DNA of 64,000 nt from Mageeibacillus sp. UBA6980. GTDB lineage: Bacteria > Bacillota > Clostridia > Saccharofermentanales > Saccharofermentanaceae. The position numbers and the translations under genes are program-made. The notes beneath the pieces were generated by a model that was not told where the DNA came from, ran no database searches, and saw only the letters and a list, made by a program, of their open reading frames with translations. The stretch spans positions 12,640 to 76,639 of the forward strand of contig DJYK01000020.1 in NCBI GenBank assembly GCA_002450095.1, written 5' to 3'. Positions 50,066-59,078 of the stretch are shown in pieces. Each line of letters opens with the position of its first letter. Positions within the stretch are counted from its first letter, which is position 1.

Positions 50066-51472
50066 ATGAAAAAAGCATTGGTCTTTCTTTTGAGCGCGGT
50101 GATCACCGCCGTATTTATATTTCCGGGCATCTCATTAGCCGTAAATGAGGATCTTGACGACCCCGAAGACGGTCTTGTTTCCCAAAACGAAGCCTTAAGC
50201 GATCTTCTTACGGATCCTCCTGCCGACGCCCCGTCAATAACAGGAACATCATATATTCTCTACGATGCCGAATCCGGGGCCATATTGCTCGGACGTAACA
50301 TCGATTCTCAGGTACAGCCTGCAGCCATAACCAAACTTATGACGGTCCTGCTCGCGCTCGAGAACCTCGACCTTGACGATACCGTAACCGTTACGCAGCC
50401 GATGTATATCGGGATCCCCGAGAACTATTACACTTTGGGCGTTACCGAAGGCGAAGAGGTAACCGTAAGAGACCTCATATACGCCGCTTTGCTTGAATCG
50501 GATTCCGACGCATGTCTTTGTCTCGCCATTAAGATTTCCGGAGCCGAATCGCTTTTCACCGGACTTATGAACACGAGAGCGGCCGAGCTCGGTTGCAGCA
50601 ACACATTCTTCACCAACTGCTACGGAAACGATGACGTCAGCAATGTATCCACGGCTCACGATATGGCCCTGATACTCAACGCTTGTACGGATCATCCCGA
50701 CTTTGTCGATATGTCGACTACATTCCAGCATACGATGCTCGGAACTAACCTTTACAGTGATTCGAGAGTTATTTCCAATGCCAATCGTTTCATTTCCACT
50801 CAGGAGTATTCTTACGACTATTATATCGGCGGACTTACGGGTTATGCGGACGGCGCAGGATACTCGATCGCGGCGGCTGCGAGCAAGAACGGGCGTAAGC
50901 TTGTCGGTATTATTCTCGGTGCTACCGATTCCATAGGAAGATATTCCGACATGATCTCCCTTTTTGAAAGCGGATACACATCATTCTCCACCCTGCCTAT
51001 AGATCAGGGCGAGTTTATGCCTTTATATAACGATACTATCGAACAGATCAATTCCGCGCTCCTCGGAACGGATCTTGCCGTAATGGAATCTTCAATGGAA
51101 TTGTCCTCATACCTTACGACAACAACTTCGAGAGTCTCGCTCGGAAGCACAAATACGGTCGATCTGTCCAATGTTATTATCGATACCGCTTCTACCGAGG
51201 ATCAGGATTTCAGGATCCCGGTATTAAGGATGTTCAACGACGGAAAGAACTATATCGTCGGCGTACTTAACATCAGAGTAGGAGAGAAAGATAATCTCGT
51301 CTCCATCAACCCGCAGAAAAGATCGGTCTGGCTGACTCTTAAGAGAGTACTGGTAACCGTTATAGTCATTCTGGCATTACTGATAATCTTAGTCTATGCT
51401 CTTATGATATTCAGGAAAAAAGCCAGAAAGAGGGCTTCGAGAGAATTCAATAACAGAAATAAGATGCTCTGA
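50066..51472 (+). CDS. DacF-like penicillin-binding protein, catalytic motifs lost
   Basis: A 468-residue protein with a signal peptide (about 1-26), a D-alanyl-D-alanine carboxypeptidase fold (about 55-300), a linker and a C-terminal membrane helix (about 428-450) with a basic cytoplasmic tail. Overall similarity to DacF is clear (YILYDAESGAILLGRN, ITKLMTVLLALE, STAHDMALI, AGYSIAAAASKNGRKLVG). All three active-site motifs are changed: SxxK is A87-I-T-K90, SxN is S145-D-S147 and KTG is L257-T-G259. Without the Ser nucleophile it should not act as a carboxypeptidase; it may bind peptidoglycan or a partner. Confidence 0.88.
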   Translation: MKKALVFLLSAVITAVFIFPGISLAVNEDLDDPEDGLVSQNEALSDLLTDPPADAPSITGTSYILYDAESGAILLGRNIDSQVQPAAITKLMTVLLALENLDLDDTVTVTQPMYIGIPENYYTLGVTEGEEVTVRDLIYAALLESDSDACLCLAIKISGAESLFTGLMNTRAAELGCSNTFFTNCYGNDDVSNVSTAHDMALILNACTDHPDFVDMSTTFQHTMLGTNLYSDSRVISNANRFISTQEYSYDYYIGGLTGYADGAGYSIAAAASKNGRKLVGIILGATDSIGRYSDMISLFESGYTSFSTLPIDQGEFMPLYNDTIEQINSALLGTDLAVMESSMELSSYLTTTTSRVSLGSTNTVDLSNVIIDTASTEDQDFRIPVLRMFNDGKNYIVGVLNIRVGEKDNLVSINPQKRSVWLTLKRVLVTVIVILALLIILVYALMIFRKKARKRASREFNNRNKML

Positions 51473-53440
51473 TCACCTTGCGGTGTAAGTAAAATCCCTC
51501 AGATACAAAGACAATACTCTGTCATCCGCAGAATCCGGGATAACGGACATCGGAGACAGTGCTCCGGGGATGTATATCTTAAGATCGCAAAGATAATCAT
51601 CTCCTATCGTATAATCGAATACGATATCACTTTCCATTGTGACGGGACCGCTGAATACCTCTGCCCCGTTTACCGTTACCGTCACATCCTGAATCCCGCC
51701 GAACACATTAGACACGCGGAAGACACCCGTATAATCTCCGGGGAGCATATGAAGGCACAGATGGAGTTCCTTACCGTAGACGAGAGCACTGTTCCCTTCA
51801 TATCCGACTGATGATCTTATGAACGATCGATCGTTTTGGACAAGTCTTGCAAAATCAAGCCTATCGGTATCACGTACCATATGATAACCGTCTTCATTGA
51901 AGCTGAGATATGTAAAAGCCTCACCGTTAATATTCGTTCCGTTCAAAGAATCAGGTTCTATCGGATCGTTATCAGGTCCATAGATCGTCCATTCCCCGCT
52001 TCGAAGAAGTTCATATGCCTCGGAAGTCAAAAGCACTTTCCTGAGATTGCCGTTGCTGTCGTAGTACGGAACGGGATAATCACAGTAATAGGTCTCTTCC
52101 GTAAGTGTTCTCGAATAGAATATCCCGACCGGAGGATTATACAAAGACGGTATCTTAGAGAGGACCATCTTCCCCAGAACGGTGTGATCAAGATACAGAT
52201 TCGGAGCCGAGATAATACCGACCAAAACTATTATGAACATACTCCACGCACCGCTTAATGAGAAAACGGCTACCGAAGACTTTGCATTGAGATTAAATAC
52301 ATTAAAGAAAGCCATGAAAGGAAGCATCCAGACGTTATATCTCATGATATATGCCATTCCGCAGTTGATATGAAGCTCCTGCGCTACTATGAACAGCATG
52401 CCGAGGATGATAAGAAGATCGAGAACGGTTCTCATCACATTTCTTTTCCTGATAAGGTTAATGACCGCTATGATGAAGAACACCGGCGCTATAAGAAGCG
52501 TATATGCGATCATTCCCTGATTCGGATCGAATATATAAGACAGTGCGCAGATAAAGCGATTGTCGACGGGATCCCCGCTGTTAGCGACTGAAGCGACCGA
52601 TGCGACCGGACTGTAGCTTCCGAACAGGATGAACGATCTTATGATCGGAATAAATCCGGGGACGGATGCGATCAGAATCGGAATGGTCTTCTTAAAGGTA
52701 ACCCCTGCCTTCTTCCCTGAATCCTTATAAGCCGTAATAATAAACTCTATCCCGACGAAGAATGCCGGTACGAGTAATGTAAGATTATTCATGGCTGCTA
52801 TGCTGAGCATGAGCATGGAAAGAAGATATCTTTTGTTATTAAGGAACACTAACCCCGCGATGACGAGAGCAAACATAAACACTTCCGTGTGGACCCAAGT
52901 GAGGTAGAACCACGCCGGATTGATGACGGCAAACACCATAAGCAGCGTCTTCTGAAGTTGTGACGCGTTAAGGGCGAACTGAATCAGCAAACATGCTGCG
53001 ATCCAAAACAGGAGATTCATGTACATATATGCTTTCGCAGGGTTTGTCCCCGCCATGTGGAACACGGCGCGAAGAGGCATTCCGACTACAGAATAAAGTC
53101 CGAAGTGCTTGGCATAGGATCTGCCGTCAGAGCCTTTGACAAGAGTGATATCCTGTCTGTCTCTGTATATCGTGTCGAAAATGTTATTGCCGTAATAAGC
53201 CTTGGCTTCTTCTATGTCCTGATCAGTTACATCGGTTGAAGCATGATTCATAATGGAAACGGGCATCATAAGATACTCGAATCCGTCTCCCGGAAGCTGA
53301 TAGGCATTATCTGCCGATATTACGGCAAGTCCGCCTGCAAAAAGGCAGAACATCAATATCATCGAGATAAAAGACAGATATATGTCTTTCTTTGTCAGAA
53401 ACTTAGCCTGTTCCATATCTTTGTGCATCATCAATTGCAT
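51473..53440 (-). CDS. Large multi-pass membrane protein, possibly GT-C glycosyltransferase-like
   Basis: A 655-residue protein I cannot assign with certainty. Residues about 20-430 hold about 10-11 membrane helices, beginning SFISMILMFCLFAGGLAVI. A long first outer loop contains GDGFEYLMMPVSIMNH, which recalls the acidic first loop of GT-C enzymes. The C-terminal 230 residues are soluble and beta-rich (HLCLHMLPGDYTGVFRVSN). It converges with the DacF-like gene, the two stops abutting. TATAAT lies at 53460-53465, 19 nt before the first ATG (53440), and no ribosome binding site is evident; ATGs at codons 4, 5 or 9 are alternatives. Confidence 0.65.
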   Translation of the reverse strand: MQLMMHKDMEQAKFLTKKDIYLSFISMILMFCLFAGGLAVISADNAYQLPGDGFEYLMMPVSIMNHASTDVTDQDIEEAKAYYGNNIFDTIYRDRQDITLVKGSDGRSYAKHFGLYSVVGMPLRAVFHMAGTNPAKAYMYMNLLFWIAACLLIQFALNASQLQKTLLMVFAVINPAWFYLTWVHTEVFMFALVIAGLVFLNNKRYLLSMLMLSIAAMNNLTLLVPAFFVGIEFIITAYKDSGKKAGVTFKKTIPILIASVPGFIPIIRSFILFGSYSPVASVASVANSGDPVDNRFICALSYIFDPNQGMIAYTLLIAPVFFIIAVINLIRKRNVMRTVLDLLIILGMLFIVAQELHINCGMAYIMRYNVWMLPFMAFFNVFNLNAKSSVAVFSLSGAWSMFIIVLVGIISAPNLYLDHTVLGKMVLSKIPSLYNPPVGIFYSRTLTEETYYCDYPVPYYDSNGNLRKVLLTSEAYELLRSGEWTIYGPDNDPIEPDSLNGTNINGEAFTYLSFNEDGYHMVRDTDRLDFARLVQNDRSFIRSSVGYEGNSALVYGKELHLCLHMLPGDYTGVFRVSNVFGGIQDVTVTVNGAEVFSGPVTMESDIVFDYTIGDDYLCDLKIYIPGALSPMSVIPDSADDRVLSLYLRDFTYTAR

Positions 53441-53512
53441 ATGCAGAAGTTACATCCTTATTATACTACTTATAACAGATAAAGCCTCTCGATGACCACA
53501 GATCAAGGACAG

Positions 53513-55177
53513 TTACTTTATCATTCTGTTATATGCGCAAAGAACAGCCTTTACCGATGACTTAGTTACAGAACTCGAGACACCCGCGCCGAGGAAGATA
53601 TTGCCGTCCTCTTCTCTTTTGATCTCGACATATGTAATAGCCAATGAATGGGTACCCTGTTCCATTGCATGTTCATTATACATATTAATCGAGAACTTTG
53701 TCCCGGTATAACGGGAAAAAGCATCGACAAAAGCATCAAGAAGACCATTACCGCTTCCCCTGATGGTAACGGGTTCTCCGAGATAAGTGATCACTGCCTC
53801 AACATCACTTAATCTGTCTCCTCGCGAATGCTCGGAGAAAGATGAGATCCAATAAGGAGTAATAACGTTTATATAGTTATCATCAAACAGATCGAAGACC
53901 TGTTGAGGAAGAAGTTCCCTGGAATTATCGTTTGTTTCATGCTTAATGAGAGACAGAAAATCCCTTTGGAAGGACTTCGGCAGAACGAGGCCGAAGAACT
54001 GTTCGAGTACATAGGCGACACCGCCTCTTCCGGACTGGCTGTTGATACGGATGATAGGCTCGTAATCTCTTCCGACATCGGCAGGATCGATCGGAAGATA
54101 CGGAACTGCCCATGTATCGGAGCCCCTTTCCTTCATCTTCTTTTTTCCCTTGTTGATAGCATCCTGATGTGACCCGGAAAAAGCCGTAAAGACCAGCTTC
54201 CCTGCCCAGGGGTGCCTCGGCTCCACAACCATCCTCGTACACTCCTCATATATATCGATGCACTCATTGATATTCGAGAAATCGAGTACGGGATCGACTC
54301 CTTGCATCATCATGTTGAGAGCAAGCGTGATTATATCGACGTTACCGGTCCTCTCGCCGTTCCCGAACAAAGTGCCTTCAACTCTGTCAGCACCCGCGAG
54401 CAGTCCAAGCTCGGAGGCAGCCACACCCGTACCTCTATCGTTATGTGTATGAAGCGAGATCTCGATAGAATCTCTCCATCGGGTATTCATCGCGAAGTAT
54501 TCAATGCTGTCCGCATAAACATTCGGGAGTGTATACTCTACCGTCTCGGGCAGATTGATAATGACTTTCCTGTCGGAAGAAGGCTGCCATACATCACATA
54601 CGGCATCGCAGATCTCGACTGCAAAGTCCGGCTCCGTCGAAGAATAAGATTCAGGCGAATACTCGAGGATATAATTCGTATCGGAATCATTATTATCGAT
54701 GTATTCCCTGATCATGCGCGCCCCGTCTACGGCAAGCTTCTTACATTCTTCTTTTCCGAATCCGAATACAACATCTCTTTGAAGTGTGCTCGTCGAATTA
54801 TAAAGATGAATGATCACGTTCTTTGCTCCGTAGACCGCTTCCATGGTCTTCTCGATGATCTCAGGCCGGCTCTGGGTAAGGACCTGAATAGCGACATCAT
54901 CAGGGATAAGATCATTATCGATGAGTTCTCTGCAGAAGTTGTAATCCGTATCGGAAGCCGCAGGAAAACCGATCTCGATCTGTTTGAATCCTACCTTCAG
55001 GAGCAGATCGTAAAACTTCAATTTCTGTGTCAATGTCATCGGAACTTCAAGGGCCTGGTTGCCGTCACGAAGATCCACCGAGCACCATATCGGAGCCTTA
55101 TCGATAACGTTATTCGGCCATTGGCGCTTTTCCATCCTTACCTCAGGTATCTTACGGTACTTCTTGTAATTCATCAT
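53513..55177 (-). CDS. leuA: 2-isopropylmalate synthase
   Basis: A 554-residue LeuA of the longer type, catalysing the first committed step of leucine synthesis from 2-oxoisovalerate and acetyl-CoA. The catalytic domain has WCSVDLRDGNQALEVPM, IGFPAASDTDYNF, LHTHNDRGTGVAASELGLLAG and RVEGTLFGNGERTGN. The C-terminal regulatory domain (about 430-550) includes GNGLLDAFVDAF and GAGVSSSVTKSSVKA and should bind leucine. The start at 55177 follows GGAGG; a second ATG is at 55174. Expression is controlled by the T-box leader upstream. No other leu gene is in the window. Confidence 0.95.
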   Translation of the reverse strand: MMNYKKYRKIPEVRMEKRQWPNNVIDKAPIWCSVDLRDGNQALEVPMTLTQKLKFYDLLLKVGFKQIEIGFPAASDTDYNFCRELIDNDLIPDDVAIQVLTQSRPEIIEKTMEAVYGAKNVIIHLYNSTSTLQRDVVFGFGKEECKKLAVDGARMIREYIDNNDSDTNYILEYSPESYSSTEPDFAVEICDAVCDVWQPSSDRKVIINLPETVEYTLPNVYADSIEYFAMNTRWRDSIEISLHTHNDRGTGVAASELGLLAGADRVEGTLFGNGERTGNVDIITLALNMMMQGVDPVLDFSNINECIDIYEECTRMVVEPRHPWAGKLVFTAFSGSHQDAINKGKKKMKERGSDTWAVPYLPIDPADVGRDYEPIIRINSQSGRGGVAYVLEQFFGLVLPKSFQRDFLSLIKHETNDNSRELLPQQVFDLFDDNYINVITPYWISSFSEHSRGDRLSDVEAVITYLGEPVTIRGSGNGLLDAFVDAFSRYTGTKFSINMYNEHAMEQGTHSLAITYVEIKREEDGNIFLGAGVSSSVTKSSVKAVLCAYNRMIK

Positions 55178-55188
55178 ATTCTCCTCCG

Positions 55189-55465
55189 ACAAAAATGACC
55201 CTTCGTTCTGTTAGAGACGAAGGGTCATTCGCGGTACCACTCTAATTCATTCATCAAAGAATGCACTCATCAGATACGGGACATAAGTCCGATATCCTGT
55301 CCCTCTAACGCTGGACCTGCGTCCGATCCTTGGGATGACCTTTCAAACCGGATGCTCCGAAGTGAGTTCTCTTAACGCTCCCCTGCCGTCTTGCACCGGA
55401 CGACGGCTCTCTGCAAAGGTTACAGGAAGATACTATTCTTCATCAACGCATTTATATATGAAGTT
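55189..55465 (-). promoter_or_regulatory. T-box riboswitch leader of leuA
   Basis: The roughly 280-nt leader contains the T-box core TGGTACCGCG (55239-55230), which pairs with the NCCA end of uncharged tRNA, followed by a terminator hairpin (AATGACCCTTCGT and complement, 55229-55194) and a T-run. Stem I carries a long hairpin with GCCGTC/GACGGC arms and AGTA near its base. A plausible specifier codon is CTC (Leu) at 55366-55364 after GAA. Uncharged tRNA-Leu would favour antitermination and leuA expression. This accounts for the whole gap between leuA and the next gene. Confidence 0.92.
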
Positions 55466-55471
55466 ATTGCG

Positions 55472-55500
55472 ATATTAACAAATCAAAACAACGAGGTCAA
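55472..55500 (-). promoter_or_regulatory. leuA promoter
   Basis: TTGACC (55500-55495) and TAATAT (55477-55472) are spaced by 17 nt on the minus strand. The -35 box overlaps the last codons of the upstream gene. Transcription would start near 55465 and run into the T-box leader. Confidence 0.8.
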
Positions 55501-58500
55501 GCAGGATTTATCTTACCGTTCTCATCAACGGAATATGATCCGTTAAGGAAATTGAGACAGTCGTTTACAAGATCCTGCTGTTTGATCAGTGCCGTATTAA
55601 CGATAGATTTAATGAGTGTGTTCTGAACAACAGGCTTCGAGGACATCGAGAAATTGCCCATAAGCATTGCATCCCTGCCGTCAACAACAGCATCGATCTT
55701 GGAATTGACAATGCTGATATCAGCCTTGCCGTCCTGGGAACCTACGCCGATACACGCCATGCTTCTGAGAATAATACCAACATCAGAGTCTTTGATGCTG
55801 ATATCGGACTCGCCCTTGAGGTTTCCGATCCCGACTGTTGTTCTGCCGGGTATCGTTATGTTTATCTTGGCATCTTTTATAACAGTCTTACCGCCTAATC
55901 CGGAACCGATGCCCGCGCCCCTGACGCCGTTTCCGTTAATAGTAAGAGTGCCTTCGAATCCGTCTATGATAACATCGCCGTGTCTTTGATCGGCCCCTGC
56001 ACCGATGCAGTAGAATTCTTCACCGATTACGGAAATCTCAAGATCGCCTTCACCTTCGATGCGAAGTGTGGAACCCGGAGCAACGTATATACCGCTCATA
56101 AGTCGGTTCGTACCCTTAAGGATCAAAGTAACATCAGAATCCTTATCGATGGTTATCGCAGGGCCGGATATCTCTGAGCCCATTCCGATATTCTCGAATG
56201 TGATCCTCCCCTTATAACCGTTGGTAATATTCATAACGATCTTTGTCATCAACTCAGGCGAACCGGCGACAGTAAAATCGATAAAGGTTGCTTCAGTCCT
56301 GCTGACGCTTATGCTCTCCACTTTCTGCTCGGAAAGCTTGGCGAGCATTATCCTGCCCTCACGACCTGCCACAAACACGGAATCGGATCCGGATGTCTCG
56401 TACTTGATCCTGTACTCACGTATCTCCCTCTTGATATTCGGATTGATGCTCTCGATCAGCTCTCCGGAAGGTCTGCCCGTGTAGTAACCCTGAATGAGAT
56501 CCACTCCGAGCATAATGACTGTCCTGAGCTCTTCAGAGGTCTCAACACCCTCAGCCAAAGTAATGATCCCGTTATCCTGAGAGAACGAGATAATATCCTT
56601 TACAAAATGCTGTTTCTGGGGACTGTTCTGAATGTCCGCCAACAACATGCGGTCGATCTTAACGTATCTGGGCATATACCTCAAAAGATTGGTTACGTTG
56701 GAATAGCCGGTACCGTAATCATCAACGGCTGTATCGACTCCCATTTCCGAATATATAGTCTTCAAACGAACGAGCTCCTCATCCGACAATTCAGACTGCT
56801 CGGTTAATTCGACAACGATCGAGCCTTTAAGAGCCTTGATCCTCCGGGTTACGGATTCCAGATGATCATCCGATATCCTCTGTCCCGGAATGGAATTAAT
56901 GAAGACCTTCCTGGTCCCGTCAAAGATATCTTTTCTTTGTTCGACGATAGTGATTACGTTATCGAACGTCTCATATTCGACATCTGACAAACGGTCAGAC
57001 AAGGAAGCATAACGTATGATCGTAGGCGGATCTATGTATGGAGAGGCATCCGCTCTCATCAACGCCTCAAATGCAAAAATCTCGCCGTCAGTAGCGCGTA
57101 CGATCGGCTGGAAGTGATAGTTAAGCCGATTCGATTCAATTATCTCGTTTACGATAAGAGATTTACGTTTTTCCTCTTCCGTAAGACCGGTGCTCTCCGC
57201 TTTCCCTATCCTGATCTTATTGCTGTTCTTTTTGCTTATCGCAGTATTGATAAGTCTCTCCAGTTCTGTCATGGTCTCCGGAGCACCGCTCTCGATACCG
57301 TAGTAGAGGAACACCTTGGCATTTCCGGAAGGATCGCTGTTATAGGAATTAAGCTTTTCCTTAAGCTTGTCGTATGAGATGAGCATCTCAGATTCATCCG
57401 TTGTCATGCAAAGCTTAAGAACGACAAATTCCCCGTTGCCGAGACACGAGATGATCGAATCGACATCGCGGAAAACGGTTTCAAGAGAACTCGAGACCGC
57501 AGTGATGACTTTATCTCCGACCGAACGTCCGAAATGCTCATTGATCGATGACAGATCCTTAACATCAAGAGCAAGGGCGCTTATATAGCAGCCTCTGTTA
57601 CGCATAAGTCCCATAATGAAGGAACCTTCGGATAAAAGTCCCTGATAATTGAACAGACCGGTAAGATTGTCTTTAATAAGGCCTTCCCTTATAAGTTTAT
57701 CGCTACGAACCTCATCGTCGATCCTTCTGAAGACCTCAAAACCGTACATACAACGCCTTGCCCACGTTCTGAAGTTAGCGTCGATACAGGTATCGGGATC
57801 TGTATAACTTATTGAAGTGAATCCGAATATCTTGTCATCAAAGGTGAACGGAAGGAAATAGAACACCCTCGGAAGCTCGTTTTCCTCATAGATATCTTTT
57901 AGTATCAATTCGCGGTTGAAGGTAACGTCAAAATTGACAACGTCCTTTGAAGTGCTCGAACCGCAGTTGATGACCTGAAGCATCTGATCGGAAAAACCGT
58001 CGTTCTTTGTCTTCCAATCACTGTTGATGCACAACGAGAAACTGTCAAAAGGTCTGATCTGATAGATATACGAGAATATCGTATTGATAAGTCCCTGAAA
58101 ATTGATCTGATCGACTACGTCCTCGCTCATATGATTGAATACCGAATAAACTCCGGATTCGGAGAGCTGCGTGCCCCATACGTCTCTAAGCTTATACTCG
58201 GGGATTATGCTCTTGCCGTCGCATCCGCAGGTGCGTCCTATAAACAGATCCGCATCCGAAACAAACTCGGTAGGTTCGCCGCCGTCCAACATATTGAGTA
58301 TATCGCGGGCGGAATGCTCACCGAATGCATAGAGAGGAATATCCGCAGATGTAAGAGGGATGGGAGCGTGCTTACCCTCTTCATTACTGTCATAGCCTAT
58401 AACGGCGATGTCTTCGGGGATCTTCAACCCCTTTGCTGTAAGTGCTTTGGCAAGGCCCAAAGCCATAGCGTCATTGGCACAGGCTATAGCCTGAGGAAGG

Positions 58501-59078
58501 ATCTTATTGCCCTTTGTCAATGATTCGGCAACGCTTTCACCGCTCGAATACCAGAAATCGCCGTAGAAGATCCTGTTATCGGCAACTTCCAGTCCGTGCT
58601 CACTCATAGTGTCTATAAAGGCCTGAAGACGTTTCTTCGAATGAGGATGCCAGGATTTACCCGTAAGGAAAGCGATATCCGTATAGTTATGTTCCTCGAT
58701 AAGATGAGAGATGAGTTTCTTGATGGGGTAATAGTTATCCTGAAGTTCGACAGGATAATTATCAGTCTCACCTTCTATGAACAGGACCTTGCCGTTATAA
58801 CTCCCGGTCAAAGAACCTTCGATAGTCTCGATAAGTCCGGGGGTCTGTATGGTGTCAGCCATTACAACGACCGCATCAAACTTACTGTAATTAATGATCT
58901 CGAATATGGAGGAATCACCGATCTCGCGCTGAAGAGAATCCTGATACTTTTGGTACATGGCGAATACGCAGACATCAAAATCCGCTTCCATAATGACTTT
59001 ATTGAACCCGCGGATAAACAGTTCCTGACAATATTCTTCAGGCTGACCGCATAATAAAGCTATTCGTTTCCTGTTCAA
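55497..59078 (-). CDS. LacI-type sensor, degenerate GGDEF, intact EAL and beta-solenoid protein
   Basis: A 1193-residue protein with no signal peptide or membrane helix. Residues about 1-285 resemble the sugar-binding part of LacI regulators (RIALLCGQPEEY, IAFLTGKSW, AIACANDAMALGLAKAL, EDIAVIGYDS) without the DNA-binding head. About 290-450 is an unassigned sensor region. The GGDEF domain (about 465-610) has GNGEF in place of GGDEF. The EAL domain (about 640-880) looks active: FEALMR, VVELTEQSE, VDDYGTGYSN, KIDR and AEGVET. About 910-1150 is a Gly-rich beta-solenoid (GIGSGLGGKTVIKDAKI). It starts with TTG at 59078, overlapping the GH2 stop by 4 nt. It is likely a sugar-responsive c-di-GMP phosphodiesterase. 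Confidence 0.85.
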   Translation of the reverse strand: MNRKRIALLCGQPEEYCQELFIRGFNKVIMEADFDVCVFAMYQKYQDSLQREIGDSSIFEIINYSKFDAVVVMADTIQTPGLIETIEGSLTGSYNGKVLFIEGETDNYPVELQDNYYPIKKLISHLIEEHNYTDIAFLTGKSWHPHSKKRLQAFIDTMSEHGLEVADNRIFYGDFWYSSGESVAESLTKGNKILPQAIACANDAMALGLAKALTAKGLKIPEDIAVIGYDSNEEGKHAPIPLTSADIPLYAFGEHSARDILNMLDGGEPTEFVSDADLFIGRTCGCDGKSIIPEYKLRDVWGTQLSESGVYSVFNHMSEDVVDQINFQGLINTIFSYIYQIRPFDSFSLCINSDWKTKNDGFSDQMLQVINCGSSTSKDVVNFDVTFNRELILKDIYEENELPRVFYFLPFTFDDKIFGFTSISYTDPDTCIDANFRTWARRCMYGFEVFRRIDDEVRSDKLIREGLIKDNLTGLFNYQGLLSEGSFIMGLMRNRGCYISALALDVKDLSSINEHFGRSVGDKVITAVSSSLETVFRDVDSIISCLGNGEFVVLKLCMTTDESEMLISYDKLKEKLNSYNSDPSGNAKVFLYYGIESGAPETMTELERLINTAISKKNSNKIRIGKAESTGLTEEEKRKSLIVNEIIESNRLNYHFQPIVRATDGEIFAFEALMRADASPYIDPPTIIRYASLSDRLSDVEYETFDNVITIVEQRKDIFDGTRKVFINSIPGQRISDDHLESVTRRIKALKGSIVVELTEQSELSDEELVRLKTIYSEMGVDTAVDDYGTGYSNVTNLLRYMPRYVKIDRMLLADIQNSPQKQHFVKDIISFSQDNGIITLAEGVETSEELRTVIMLGVDLIQGYYTGRPSGELIESINPNIKREIREYRIKYETSGSDSVFVAGREGRIMLAKLSEQKVESISVSRTEATFIDFTVAGSPELMTKIVMNITNGYKGRITFENIGMGSEISGPAITIDKDSDVTLILKGTNRLMSGIYVAPGSTLRIEGEGDLEISVIGEEFYCIGAGADQRHGDVIIDGFEGTLTINGNGVRGAGIGSGLGGKTVIKDAKINITIPGRTTVGIGNLKGESDISIKDSDVGIILRSMACIGVGSQDGKADISIVNSKIDAVVDGRDAMLMGNFSMSSKPVVQNTLIKSIVNTALIKQQDLVNDCLNFLNGSYSVDENGKINPA

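Noticed and set aside
54212..55198. A 328-codon open frame on the plus strand.
   Set aside because: It is antisense to leuA, whose conserved motifs cover the same bases; codon-bias shadow.
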